Source: an uncultured Collinsella sp.
GTDB lineage: Bacteria > Actinomycetota > Coriobacteriia > Coriobacteriales > Coriobacteriaceae
Assembly: GCA_900541885.1 (NCBI GenBank)
Contig: UQKW01000002.1
Span: 95,469-159,468 of the forward strand
Length of the DNA: 64,000 nt
Direction of reading: 5' to 3'
The position numbers and the translations under genes were made by a program. Every line of letters starts with the position of its first letter. Position 1 is the stretch's first letter. The notes beneath the pieces are model-generated. The model worked only from the letters and a program-made list of their open reading frames with translations, had not been told where the DNA came from and made no database searches. Shown in pieces: positions 14,797 through 23,403 of this stretch.

Positions 14797-16020
14797 ATGG
14801 GACGTTTTACCAATCCTCGCGATCTGTACTTTGGTGAGGGCGCTCGCCACGAGGTGAAGAACCTCAAGGGCAAGAAGGCCATCATCGTTTCTGGCGGCAG
14901 CTCTATGCGCCGCGGCGGGTTCCTGCAGGACGTCGAGAACGACCTTAAGGAAGGCGGTTTCGAGGTCAAGCTGTTCGAAGGCGTCGAGTCCGACCCGTCC
15001 ATCGAGACGGTCATGAAGGGCGCCGAGGCCATGCGCGAGTTCGAGCCCGACTGGATTATCGCCATCGGTGGCGGCTCGCCCATCGATGCCGCTAAGGCCA
15101 TGTGGGTCTTCTACGAGTATCCCGAGGAGTCCTTCGATAACATCATCCAGCCGTTCAGCTTCCCCGAGCTGCGTCAGAAGGCTCATTTCTGCGCCATCTC
15201 CTCTACCTCCGGCACCGCTACCGAGGTCACTGCCTTCTCCGTCATTACCGACTACGCCAAGGGCATCAAGTACCCGCTGGCCGACTTCAACATCACCCCT
15301 GATGTCGCCATCGTCGACCCCGAGCTCACCTACACCATGCCCGCCAAGCTGTGCGCTCATACCGGCATGGACGCTCTGACCCACTGCATGGAGGCCTACG
15401 TTTCCACCTGCGCCTCTATGTTCACCGACGCCAACGCTCTGCACGGCATCCGCGAGATCGTCGAGTGGCTGCCCAAGTCCTATGCTGGCGACCATGAGGC
15501 CCGTCAGCACATGCACGAGGCTCAGTGCATCGCCGGTATCGCCTTCTCCTCGGGCCTGCTCGGCATCGTTCACTCCATGGCTCACAAGACCGGCGCTGCC
15601 TTCGAGAACGGCCACATCATCCACGGTGCTGCCAACGCCATGTACCTGGGCAAGGTTATCCAGTGGAACTCCAAGGACCCGCGCGCTGCTGAGCGTTACG
15701 CTTACGTGGCCAAGGAGATCCTGCACCTTCCCGGCGAGACCAACGAGGAGCTCATCGCTGCGCTCGTCCAGAAGATTCGCGACCTCAACGACCAGCTCAA
15801 CATTCCGCAGTCCATCAAGGATTACGCGAATGGTGGCGTGAAGGTCGACGCCGAGAACCCGCAGATGGTTTCCGAGGAGGAGTTCCTCGCCAAGCTGCCC
15901 GAGATCGCCGCGAACGCCGAGCAGGACGCCTGCACGCCCGAGAACCCGCGTGAGACCAAGGCTGCCGACTTCGAGAAGATTCTCAAGGCCTGCTACTACG
16001 ACACCGACATCGATTTCTAA
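14797..16020 (+). CDS. Iron-containing alcohol dehydrogenase (group III)
   Basis: An NAD(P)-dependent alcohol/aldehyde oxidoreductase of the iron-dependent group III family, 407 residues, close in style to clostridial butanol dehydrogenases. The nucleotide-binding GGGSPIDAAK is at 91-100. Metal ligands by alignment with FucO are Asp192 and His196 (MDALTHCMEAY), His259 (VHSMAH) and His276 (IIHGAAN). The ATG at 14797 has TAGGAGG seven bases upstream and gives a family-like N-terminus (MGRFTNPRDLYFGEG). Codon use is strongly biased towards frequent codons, suggesting high expression. Followed by a strong terminator, so it is transcribed apart from the glycerol dehydrogenase genes behind it. The probable role is disposal of reducing equivalents in fermentation. 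Confidence 0.94.
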   Translation: MGRFTNPRDLYFGEGARHEVKNLKGKKAIIVSGGSSMRRGGFLQDVENDLKEGGFEVKLFEGVESDPSIETVMKGAEAMREFEPDWIIAIGGGSPIDAAKAMWVFYEYPEESFDNIIQPFSFPELRQKAHFCAISSTSGTATEVTAFSVITDYAKGIKYPLADFNITPDVAIVDPELTYTMPAKLCAHTGMDALTHCMEAYVSTCASMFTDANALHGIREIVEWLPKSYAGDHEARQHMHEAQCIAGIAFSSGLLGIVHSMAHKTGAAFENGHIIHGAANAMYLGKVIQWNSKDPRAAERYAYVAKEILHLPGETNEELIAALVQKIRDLNDQLNIPQSIKDYANGGVKVDAENPQMVSEEEFLAKLPEIAANAEQDACTPENPRETKAADFEKILKACYYDTDIDF

Positions 16021-16042
16021 TCGACTCTTGTTATCGTAACGA

Positions 16043-16079
16043 GGGGCTCCGCACGTATCTGTACGGAGCCCCTTTTTTT
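16043..16079 (+). terminator. Rho-independent terminator after iron alcohol dehydrogenase
   Basis: GGGGCTCCG (16043-16051) pairs with CGGAGCCCC (16064-16072), followed by seven T. Confidence 0.92.
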
Positions 16080-16100
16080 CTTTTAGAGAATGGGATAAAA

Positions 16101-17201
16101 ATGGCTGCAATCTTCAATAGCCCCAGCAAGTACATCCAGGGTCCGGACGAGCTCGCCAAGCTCGGCTCCTATGTCGAGCCGCTCGGCGCTAAGGCCCTCG
16201 TCATCGTGACGCCTTCGGGCAAGAAGCGCGTTGGTGCCAAGATCGAGGGCAGCTTTGCCGAGGCTAAGGCCGAGCTGCTGTTTGAGGACTTTAACGGCGA
16301 GTGCTCCAAGGGCGAGGTCGATCGCCTGGTTGCGCTCGCTCGCGACAACGGTTGCGACATCATCGTCGGTGTCGGTGGCGGCAAGATCCTCGATACCGCG
16401 AAGGCTGTTGCCTATTACCTGGAGTCCCCGGTTATCATTTGCCCCACCATCGCTTCGACCGATGCACCGTGCTCGGCACTTTCGGTGCTCTACACCGATG
16501 ACGGCCAGTTCGATAAGTACCTGTTCCTTAAGGCAAACCCCAACATTGTCCTGATGGATACGACGGTTATCGCGGCGAGCCCGGTGCGCCTGACGGTTTC
16601 CGGTATGGGCGATGCGCTCGCAACCTACTTTGAGGCCCAGGCGACGCACGATGCCGACGGCGGCACTTGCGCTGGCGGCAAGGGCGGTATGGCTGGTCTG
16701 GCGCTCGCCAAGCTCTGCTACGAGACGCTTATGGCCGATGGCGTCAAGGCCAAGGTCGCGCTGGAGAAGGGTGCGCTCACGCCTGCCGTTGAGCACATCA
16801 TCGAGGCAAACACGCTGCTTTCGGGCATTGGCTTTGAGAGCTCGGGCCTTGCTGCTGCTCATGCCATCCACAATGGCCTGACGATGCTGCCCGAGTGCCA
16901 CGGCATGTATCACGGCGAGAAGGTCGCCTTTGGCACCATCGTCCAGCTGGTACTCGAGGATGCCCCGACCGAGAAGCTCGAGGAAGTCTTGGGCTTCTGC
17001 ATTGAGCTGGGCCTGCCGGTTACGATGAAGGAACTTGGCGTTGCCGAGCTTACGCGCGAGCAGGCCATGATTGTTGCCGAGGCCGCCTGCGCGCCCGATG
17101 ACACCATGTGCAACATGCCGTTTGAGGTGACGCCCGAGATGGTTGCAAACGCCATTCTGGGTGCCGACGCACTGGGTCACTACTACCTTATGGATGAGTA
17201 A
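16101..17201 (+). CDS. gldA: Glycerol dehydrogenase
   Basis: Oxidises glycerol to dihydroxyacetone with NAD+, or works in reverse in fermenting cells. At 366 residues it has the normal GldA length. GVGGGKILDTAKA at 90-102 binds the nicotinamide dinucleotide. The zinc ligands fall at exactly the classic GldA positions: Asp171 (GMGDALATYFEA), His254 (AAAHAIHNGL) and His271 (MYHGEKVAFG). The ATG at 16101 follows GAGAATGGG, a modest ribosome binding site. A terminator separates it from the paralogue downstream. Highly expressed codon usage. Substrate range cannot be told from sequence; 1,2-diols and hydroxyacetone are alternatives known for the family. Confidence 0.93.
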   Translation: MAAIFNSPSKYIQGPDELAKLGSYVEPLGAKALVIVTPSGKKRVGAKIEGSFAEAKAELLFEDFNGECSKGEVDRLVALARDNGCDIIVGVGGGKILDTAKAVAYYLESPVIICPTIASTDAPCSALSVLYTDDGQFDKYLFLKANPNIVLMDTTVIAASPVRLTVSGMGDALATYFEAQATHDADGGTCAGGKGGMAGLALAKLCYETLMADGVKAKVALEKGALTPAVEHIIEANTLLSGIGFESSGLAAAHAIHNGLTMLPECHGMYHGEKVAFGTIVQLVLEDAPTEKLEEVLGFCIELGLPVTMKELGVAELTREQAMIVAEAACAPDDTMCNMPFEVTPEMVANAILGADALGHYYLMDE

Positions 17202-17215
17202 ACTAAGGTAAGGAA

Positions 17216-17249
17216 GGGGCAAAGCCGACAGAAGGCTTTGCCCCTTTTT
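17216..17249 (+). terminator. Rho-independent terminator after gldA
   Basis: GGGGCAAAGCC (17216-17226) pairs with GGCTTTGCCCC (17234-17244), followed by TTTTT. Confidence 0.92.
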
Positions 17250-17314
17250 GCTATGGTGCAAAGGGGTCAGGTTGCTTTGTACCAATTGTTGTTGATGAAA
17301 GGGCGGATTCTCGT

Positions 17315-18382
17315 ATGGCGCTTCCCATGGTTTATGGCGGTCCCGGACGATATGTTCAGGGGCCGGGTGAGCTCTCGCGTCAGGGCAGGTATTTGTCATG
17401 GTTGGGCTGCGCTGCCTATGTCTTGTTTGACCAAGGCACCGAGGATCGGCTGTGCAGGCAGATCGTCGATGGATTTCTGGATGAAGATCTAAGCGAGCCG
17501 TTCTTTAAGATTTACAACGGTCCGTGTACGGAAGATGCCGTTGTCGAAATGGCTAAGGAAGCTCGGGCTGAGTATTGCGACATGGTGGTGGGTATTGGCG
17601 GCGGCAAGATGCTCGATATCGCCAAGGCCGTTGCGTTTTATGCCGAGTTGCCGTTGTGCGTATGTCCCACGGCGGCGTCGATGGACGGTCCGTGCAGCGC
17701 GATTTCGGTGCTGTATCACGAGGATGGGTCGTTCGACCGCTACCTGATGCTCGAGAAGAATCCAGACCTGGTCGTGGTCGATACCAACGTGGTCGCGGCG
17801 GCCCCGCTGCGTATGACGGTCGCTGGCATGGGCGATGCACTGACAACGTACTTCGAGGCGCGTTCGTGCGCCGCGGCGCACGGCGTCAACGAACACGGTG
17901 GCGCGCCGGGGCACTTGGCTTTGGTTGCGGCTCGTGCCTGCTATGACACACTCATGGAGTGCGGCGTCGCTGCCAAGCGCGATCTCAAAAAGGGCCGTAT
18001 ATCGCCGGCGGTTGAGCGCCTGATCGAGTGCAATATTCTGCTCTCGGGCGTCGGCTTTGAGAGCGGTGGCTTGGCGTTGGCACATGCCATCGCCAACGGG
18101 TTGACGATCCTGCCCGAGTGCAAGGCCATGCATGGTGAGGCCGTGGCATTTGGCCTAGTGGTCCAGCTTCGTTTGGAGCGTGCGCCCGAGCTTGATCAGG
18201 TGCTCGAGTTTTGCCAGCGCGTCGGCCTACCGACGACGCTCGCGGAGCTGGGACTTGGCGAGATTTCCGTTACCGACCTGATGAGCGTTGCAGATGCGGC
18301 CTTTAGAAACGAACGCAATATGGCCAACGAGCAGGCCAAGGTGACCAGACAAAAGCTCGTGCAGCTCATGTGCGAGGCATAG
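17315..18382 (+). CDS. Glycerol dehydrogenase paralogue (GldA-like)
   Basis: A second GldA-type dehydrogenase, 355 residues, clearly paralogous to the preceding gene but much diverged. GIGGGKMLDIAKA lies at 94-106, and all three zinc ligands are kept at Asp174 (GMGDALTTYF), His257 (LAHAIANGL) and His273 (AMHGEAVAFG). The N-terminal domain (YGGPGRYVQGPGELSRQG) is shorter than in GldA. Codon use is less biased than in gldA, fitting lower expression. It has its own upstream gap of about 65 bases after the gldA terminator. The short stretch just before it (AAAGGGGTCAGGTTGCTTTG) resembles half of the palindromic repeats found elsewhere in the window. Probably a polyol or hydroxyketone dehydrogenase. 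Confidence 0.9.
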   Translation: MALPMVYGGPGRYVQGPGELSRQGRYLSWLGCAAYVLFDQGTEDRLCRQIVDGFLDEDLSEPFFKIYNGPCTEDAVVEMAKEARAEYCDMVVGIGGGKMLDIAKAVAFYAELPLCVCPTAASMDGPCSAISVLYHEDGSFDRYLMLEKNPDLVVVDTNVVAAAPLRMTVAGMGDALTTYFEARSCAAAHGVNEHGGAPGHLALVAARACYDTLMECGVAAKRDLKKGRISPAVERLIECNILLSGVGFESGGLALAHAIANGLTILPECKAMHGEAVAFGLVVQLRLERAPELDQVLEFCQRVGLPTTLAELGLGEISVTDLMSVADAAFRNERNMANEQAKVTRQKLVQLMCEA

Positions 18383-18533
18383 CTTGGCACTTGATTGACC
18401 TTGTGCAATCGAGGCGGCGATAGGCCATGGGCTATTTGCCGCAAAGATGCTCCGCGTGTAATTTGCCCGAGGCACGGGCCGATAGCGTATCATTATCTCT
18501 TGCTTGTTTGCACTGCTCAGGGAGGGGCCGCGC

Positions 18534-19787
18534 ATGGCGCAGGAACACGATCTGTTTGATGACATTATCGAGATCAGCAAGGGTTTCGACTTTCTTAAAA
18601 ACCCGCTTGGCGGCGTGACCGATGCACTCGATCCGTCGGCGCCGCAGTGGAATCCTGCCGACTACAAGGAGCGCCCGCGCGGCAACACCATTCCGTGCCT
18701 GACCTGCAAAAACGAAAAGAGCGGCTGCACCGCGTGCATGGACGTGTGCCCGGTCAACGCTATCGAGGTCGAGGAAGACGCCATTGAGATCCTCGACTCC
18801 TGCCGCAAGTGCGGTCTGTGCGCCGCTGCCTGCCCGACCGAGGCGATCATCTCGCCGCGCCTGGCGCCTAAAAACCTGTATGACGATATCGTCTCCGCTG
18901 CTACGAGCCACGAGACCGCCTACGTCACCTGCACACGCGCCCTCAAGCGCATGCCGCGCGAAAACGAGGTCGTCGTTGCCTGCGTGGGCGATATTACGGC
19001 CGAGACCTGGTTCTCGGTACTGGCGGACTATCCCAACGTGAGCGTCTACCTGCCACTGGGCGTGTGCGATAAGTGCCGCAACACCGGCGGTGAGGACATT
19101 CTGGGCGAGGCCATTGCTACCGCCGAGGAGTGGGCGGGTACGGGCATGGGCCTGGAGGTCGACCCCAAGAGCCTCAAATGCCATAAGCGCCGCGAGTACG
19201 AGCGCAAGGAGTACATGGATAAGATTGCCCGCACCACGGGCCTGACGGTGACCAAGCTCAATCCGGCGACGGCGGCGCTGGCCTCGGTGACGCAGAAGTT
19301 GAAGGCTCACCGTCACCAGATCACGCAGCTCGAGCGCACGCTCAACACCATGTGCGGCACCACGACGACCAAGCGTCGCCGTTCGCTCACGCACGGGCGG
19401 CAGCTGGTGCTCTCGACGCTGCAGAACCACCCCGAGCTTGCCCAGAATATGCAGGTGAGCACACCGGAATGCGATTTTGACAAGTGCACGTCGTGCGGCG
19501 AGTGCGTCAACGTGTGCCCCACGTTTGCCTGCGATTTGGTGGGAAGCGGTCGCTTTGCACTGGAGTCCACGTATTGCCTAGGTTGCGGAGCCTGCGTCAA
19601 GGTGTGCCCCGAGCATGCGCTCAAGCTGGTCGAGCACGATGCGTCCAATCTGGTCGTTGTCGACCCCGAGGCCGAGGAAAAGGCCGCTCAGAAGGCCAAG
19701 GCCCACGAAGAGGCCCAGAAGGCCAAGGCCGAGGCAAAGGCCAAGCTTGACAAGATGCTCGATCAGGTGGAGAAGCTCGCGGACTAG
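18534..19787 (+). CDS. Polyferredoxin-type protein with four [4Fe-4S] motifs
   Basis: A 417-residue soluble iron-sulfur protein. Two cluster motifs lie near the N-terminus (Cys55-x2-Cys58 with Cys65, Cys68 and Cys72 followed by P; Cys90, Cys93, Cys96, Cys100-P) and two near the C-terminus (CTSCGECVNVCP and CLGCGACVKVCP). The central part (VTCTRALKRMPRENEVVVACVGDI, then VYLPLGVCDKCRN) resembles the cysteine-containing subunits that pair with heterodisulfide-reductase or Mvh-type modules, so it may accept electrons from a flavoprotein. The C-terminal 45 residues are a charged lysine/alanine/glutamate helix. The ATG at 18534 has AGGGAGG ten bases upstream. No partner oxidoreductase is adjacent, so the redox role is open. 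Confidence 0.85.
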   Translation: MAQEHDLFDDIIEISKGFDFLKNPLGGVTDALDPSAPQWNPADYKERPRGNTIPCLTCKNEKSGCTACMDVCPVNAIEVEEDAIEILDSCRKCGLCAAACPTEAIISPRLAPKNLYDDIVSAATSHETAYVTCTRALKRMPRENEVVVACVGDITAETWFSVLADYPNVSVYLPLGVCDKCRNTGGEDILGEAIATAEEWAGTGMGLEVDPKSLKCHKRREYERKEYMDKIARTTGLTVTKLNPATAALASVTQKLKAHRHQITQLERTLNTMCGTTTTKRRRSLTHGRQLVLSTLQNHPELAQNMQVSTPECDFDKCTSCGECVNVCPTFACDLVGSGRFALESTYCLGCGACVKVCPEHALKLVEHDASNLVVVDPEAEEKAAQKAKAHEEAQKAKAEAKAKLDKMLDQVEKLAD

Positions 19788-19901
19788 TCAGCGAGCTCTA
19801 TCTCTGCTTCATTTGCGCCGCCGCGGTGTCCGGATTCGCCCGGATGCTGCGGCGGCGCTATACTTATACGGTTTGAAGTACCTGTACCAAAAGGAGCTGT
19901 C

Positions 19902-20978
19902 GTGTCCCTTTCCATCGGTATCGTGGGCCTGCCCAACGTGGGCAAGTCGACGCTGTTCACCGCGCTTACCAAAAAGACCGGCCTTGCCGCCAACTACCCG
20001 TTTGCCACGATCGACCCCAACGTGGGTATCGTCGACGTGCCCGATAGCCGCTTGCAAAAGCTTGCCGACATCGTTAACCCGGGCCGCATTGTGCCGGCGA
20101 CGGTCGAGTTCGTCGACATCGCAGGTCTGGTGAAGGGCGCCAACGAGGGCGAGGGCCTGGGCAACCAGTTCCTGGCCAACATTCGCGAGACCGACGCCAT
20201 CTGCGAGGTCGTGCGCTACTTTAAGGACCCCAACGTCATGCGTGAGGTGGGCCGCACGGGCGAGTTCGTCGATCCCGCCGGCGATGCCGACACCATCATG
20301 ACCGAGCTCATCCTGGCCGACATGGGCACGCTCGAGAAGCAGCTGCCCAAGCTCGAGAAGGAGGCCAAGCGCGACAAGGAGCTCATGCCCAAGTTCGAGG
20401 TCGCCAAGCGCCTGCTTGCCTGGCTCAACGAGGGCAAGCGCGCCGCATCCATGGAGATGACCGACGAGGAGCGTGCCGCCGCCAAGGGGCTGTTCCTGCT
20501 CACCATGAAGCCCATCCTGTATGTGGCCAACGTGGACGAGGATATGCTCAACGACGACCTGGCGCCCATCGATGGCGTCAAGCCGTTGCCCATCTGCGCC
20601 AAGATTGAGGCCGAGCTTTCCGAGCTCGATCCCGAGGACGCCGCCGACTACCTGGAGAGCCTGGGCCTGGAACAGCCCGGTCTGGACGTGCTCGCGCAGG
20701 CGGCCTATAAGCTGCTCGGTCTGCAGTCGTTCTTTACGGCCGGCGAGATGGAGGTCAAGGCCTGGACGGTTCGTCAGGGCGCGACCGCCCCGCAGGCCGC
20801 CGGCGTCATCCACACCGATTTTGAGCGCGGCTTTATTAAGGCCGAGGTCATTGGCTATGACGACTACATCGAGCTCGGCGGTGAGCAGGGCGCCAAGGCC
20901 GCCGGCAAACTGCGTATTGAGGGCAAGGACTATGTTATGGCCGATGGCGACGTCGTGCACTTCCGCTTTAATGTGTAA
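19902..20978 (+). CDS. ychF: Redox-regulated ATPase YchF (Obg-family)
   Basis: A ribosome-associated P-loop ATPase of the Obg/HflX class; YchF prefers ATP over GTP and in E. coli is linked to the oxidative stress response. 358 residues, normal for the family. Walker A is GLPNVGKST at 9-17, switch/G3 is DIAGLVKGA, and the G4 position carries NVDE rather than the GTPase NKxD, as expected for YchF. A coiled insertion (EKQLPKLEKEAKRDKEL) and a C-terminal TGS domain (about 275-358, ending DYVMADGDVVHFRFNV) complete the fold. The start is a GTG at 19902 with AAGGAG six bases upstream. A small membrane protein gene follows 12 bases downstream. Confidence 0.96.
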   Translation: MSLSIGIVGLPNVGKSTLFTALTKKTGLAANYPFATIDPNVGIVDVPDSRLQKLADIVNPGRIVPATVEFVDIAGLVKGANEGEGLGNQFLANIRETDAICEVVRYFKDPNVMREVGRTGEFVDPAGDADTIMTELILADMGTLEKQLPKLEKEAKRDKELMPKFEVAKRLLAWLNEGKRAASMEMTDEERAAAKGLFLLTMKPILYVANVDEDMLNDDLAPIDGVKPLPICAKIEAELSELDPEDAADYLESLGLEQPGLDVLAQAAYKLLGLQSFFTAGEMEVKAWTVRQGATAPQAAGVIHTDFERGFIKAEVIGYDDYIELGGEQGAKAAGKLRIEGKDYVMADGDVVHFRFNV

Positions 20979-20989
20979 GGACGACGCGC

Positions 20990-21373
20990 ATGTTTCAATA
21001 TGGCAAAAAAGCTGGCTACATGGGTATTGCGCTGCTCGTACTTGCGGTGATTCCGCTGGTGGTTGCAGCGTTTGTTATCCCCAACATTGGCCCCGAGGTG
21101 GCAACGAAGTTTAACGCAGCCGGCGAGGTGACGCGCTGGGGCAAGAGCTACGAGCTGCTGGCACTGCCGGTGCTCAACCTACTGCTGAGCGTGGCGACGT
21201 ACTTTACGGCGGGACGCCAGGCTAAAAACAATGATGACTCCGCCGCCATGGCGCGCATCGTGTGCGAGCGCTACCTGCGCAACGGCTGCATCACGGGTGT
21301 GTTCCTCAACGTGATCAACGTTTACTTTATGTACTCGGCGATTACCGGAACGGGCTTTGGCTTTGGTTTCTAG
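20990..21373 (+). CDS. DUF1648-like membrane protein
   Basis: 127 residues with an N-terminal transmembrane helix (about 10-32), a short conserved region VATKFNAAGEVTRWGKSY that matches the DUF1648 pattern of SdpI/YhdT-like proteins, then two more helices (about 52-70 and 100-120). The C-terminus is glycine/phenylalanine rich. It begins 12 bases after ychF and is probably co-transcribed. DUF1648 proteins are often found with signalling or immunity genes, but no function is established and none is implied here. Confidence 0.75.
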   Translation: MFQYGKKAGYMGIALLVLAVIPLVVAAFVIPNIGPEVATKFNAAGEVTRWGKSYELLALPVLNLLLSVATYFTAGRQAKNNDDSAAMARIVCERYLRNGCITGVFLNVINVYFMYSAITGTGFGFGF

Positions 21374-21382
21374 CTTGTCCTT

Positions 21383-21772
21383 TTAGGCAACGAGCCTGCA
21401 CGCATATTCAATGGCTGCTGCGAGGCCGCCGCTCGATCGTGGTTTAAAGACCATGTCGGCGGCGGCCTCGTTTTCGTATCCGGCGCCGCGAAGGGCAAGT
21501 GCGATACCGGCTTCCAGGAGAAGGGGCAGACCGCGTTGGCTGGTTGCGATCACGGCAGCCTGATTGAGCGAGCAGCTGTGCGCCTGGCATTGGATAGCAA
21601 GTTCACCTTGCGCCGGGCAAGGGACCAGAACGGCGGCGACGCGACTTGATAGCAATACAAATGCTGTGCGCTCATCGGGCGAAAGGCATTCGGCCTCAAC
21701 GACGACGAGCTTGAGCGGTGCGCTGTTTGTGCGAAGCGTGGCTCGGTACATGCGGACCGAAGAACCCGACAT
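21383..21772 (-). CDS. Hypothetical protein divergent from an Xre regulator
   Basis: 129 residues, unrecognised. The ATG at 21772 is selected because AGGAG lies seven bases upstream, and the 24-bp palindrome at 21796-21819 is then in the promoter. The protein is rich in A, V, L and S, with four cysteines (two in CQAHSC), no signal peptide and no clear membrane helix. It is divergent from a 72-residue Xre protein, an arrangement seen with small regulatory or toxin-type modules, but there is no toxin signature. It ends ten bases from the converging DUF1648 gene. Confidence 0.65.
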   Translation of the reverse strand: MSGSSVRMYRATLRTNSAPLKLVVVEAECLSPDERTAFVLLSSRVAAVLVPCPAQGELAIQCQAHSCSLNQAAVIATSQRGLPLLLEAGIALALRGAGYENEAAADMVFKPRSSGGLAAAIEYACRLVA

Positions 21773-21795
21773 AGAAAACTCCTGTGTATTCGGCA

Positions 21796-21819
21796 AAACG
21801 TAAACTATAGTTTACGTTT
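21796..21819. promoter_or_regulatory. Perfect 24-bp palindromic operator between divergent genes
   Basis: The two 12-base halves, AAACGTAAACTA and TAGTTTACGTTT, are exact reverse complements. It is centred between the gene starting at 21772 (minus) and the Xre gene starting at 21849 (plus), the expected place for autoregulation of both by the Xre protein. Confidence 0.75.
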
Positions 21820-21848
21820 ATGTTCGGCTCCATTTCAAACTCGGCTGC

Positions 21849-22067
21849 ATGGACGAACGTGCGAAACAGATTCTTGGCAGGCGGGTCGAAGAGACACGCA
21901 GAGACCTTGGTATCTCCAAGGTTGATTTTTGTGTGGCAACAGGAATCAGCCGACCCTACCTCGACCGAATCGAAGATGGGACGGCAAATTTCACGCTCAA
22001 GGTTCTATTTAAGATCGCGCCCGCGCTTGGCATGACGGTATCAGAGCTTCTCGAGGGCATCGAATAG
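21849..22067 (+). CDS. Small Xre-family helix-turn-helix regulator
   Basis: 72 residues consisting almost only of an HTH domain of the Cro/CI type: helices around RREETRRDLGISKVDFC-like positions 12-28, the turn and recognition helix in ATGISRPYLDRIEDGTANF (about 31-49), and the closing helix LFKIAPALGMTVSELLEGIE. This size and layout resemble controller proteins and small plasmid or prophage repressors. The start is at 21849, 29 bases past the perfect palindrome, which is the likely binding site. No effector domain is present. Confidence 0.85.
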   Translation: MDERAKQILGRRVEETRRDLGISKVDFCVATGISRPYLDRIEDGTANFTLKVLFKIAPALGMTVSELLEGIE

Positions 22068-22103
22068 GGCGTTCCCCCGCTGCTATTTGACGCTCTTTGG
22101 GCG

Positions 22104-22347
22104 GGTCCCCCTGGTTGCGATGTGCAAAATCGCGAGTATTCAGCACCAGTTCGGCTGTAGACGGTAGCTTGAGCGGCTGGTTTTGCCTTTTTGGTAGTAG
22201 TTAATCCACACGTTAAATAAAAATGAGGAATAAATATTTACCAGACGGCACCTTCGTCCTAAAAGTTCGTCTAACAATTGGCCGATTCTATGCCTCTGGC
22301 GGAGAAATTGCAGAATACTCCGTTTTTTGCACGGCCCGAGGGGGACC
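22104..22347. repeat. MITE-like element with imperfect terminal inverted repeats of about 40 bp
   Basis: The left end starts GGTCCCCCT (22104) and contains TGCAAAA then CGnAGTATTCnGCA; the right end is its reverse complement and finishes AGGGGGACC (22347). The inner core (GTGCAAAA..CG.AGTATTC.GCA) matches best. The interior is AT-rich, with no gene. It occupies nearly all of the space between the Xre gene and asparaginase. Confidence 0.55.
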
Positions 22348-22389
22348 ACCTGTCGTTTGAGGCTGCGATAAGTGGAACTGCCTTAGGGA

Positions 22390-23403
22390 TTAGGCCATCG
22401 GGATGCGGTCGTGGTTGACTTGGCTGTAGAACAGGCGCTGAATCTCGGCCGCATCACGTGATTGGCCGAGCGCCCACATGGTTTTGGCCACGAGCGTCTC
22501 GGTGGTCATGTCGTCGCCGCGCAAAATGCCCGGATGATCGGCGTAGGCACGGCCGACCTCATAAACACCCAGGTCAAGGCCCTCTTCGGGGACCTGCGTG
22601 GTCATAACGACGGTGCGGCCCGAATCGACCCAGCGGAAAATCGCCTCTTGGAACGACTCACCCGACTCGCCAAACTCGGGGATACCGCCAATGCCAAAGG
22701 TCTCAAGGATTACAGCGGCGTAGCTATCGGCAAGGGCGTCGAGGATGCCCGGGTTTACGCCGGGCGTGAGCTTGAGTACAAATACGCGCGGGTCGATGCT
22801 GTCGTAGAAACGCACCGGGTTTTCGCCCTGATGCGTGCCGTGAAGCCCGTTGCGCACGATGCGGTCATTGCGGATATAGGCGATGGGCGGATAGTTGACG
22901 CTAATGAACGCGTTAAAGCTCATGGTACGCTGCTTGCGGGCGCGCGTGCCGGCAATGGCGACGCCGCCAAACACAATCGAGACATCGTGCGAGTGCTCGT
23001 CGAGCGCATAGAGCAGGCTCTGGTACAGGTTGAGCTTGGCGTCGGTAAATGGATTGCCCATGGGCTTTTGCGAGCCGGTGAGCACGATGGGCTTGGGGCT
23101 GTCCTGAATCAGGTAGGAAAGCGCTGCCGCGGTGTAGCTCATGGTGTCGGTGCCGTGCAGAATCACGAAGCCGTCGTGGTCGGCATAACCCTCGACGATG
23201 ACGTCGCGGATACGCATCCAGTCACTGGGGCGCATATTGGTGCTGTCGATGTTCATGGGCTGCACGACGTCGAGCTCGCAGAGGCCCGAGATCTCGGGGA
23301 CGCTCTGGGCGAGCTCCTCACCGGTCAGGGCGGGGGAGAGGCCGTTGCCGTCCTCGGTCGATGCGATGGTGCCGCCCGTGGCGATGAGAAGGATGCGCTT
23401 CAT
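22390..23403 (-). CDS. ansA: L-asparaginase, type I (cytoplasmic)
   Basis: Hydrolyses asparagine to aspartate and ammonia. 337 residues without a signal peptide, as in cytoplasmic type I enzymes. The first catalytic threonine is in ATGGTIAS (Thr12), and the second in HGTDTMSYTA (Thr85-Asp86). TGSQKPMGNPFTDAKLNL and the C-terminal MTTQVPEEGLDLGVYEVG are typical of AnsA. The ATG at 23403 is chosen over an upstream in-frame start because the latter adds 24 unconserved residues; AGGAA lies eight bases upstream. Single gene, divergent from guaA, with a 267-base gap between. Asparagine-specific versus glutamine side activity cannot be judged. Confidence 0.93.
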   Translation of the reverse strand: MKRILLIATGGTIASTEDGNGLSPALTGEELAQSVPEISGLCELDVVQPMNIDSTNMRPSDWMRIRDVIVEGYADHDGFVILHGTDTMSYTAAALSYLIQDSPKPIVLTGSQKPMGNPFTDAKLNLYQSLLYALDEHSHDVSIVFGGVAIAGTRARKQRTMSFNAFISVNYPPIAYIRNDRIVRNGLHGTHQGENPVRFYDSIDPRVFVLKLTPGVNPGILDALADSYAAVILETFGIGGIPEFGESGESFQEAIFRWVDSGRTVVMTTQVPEEGLDLGVYEVGRAYADHPGILRGDDMTTETLVAKTMWALGQSRDAAEIQRLFYSQVNHDRIPMA

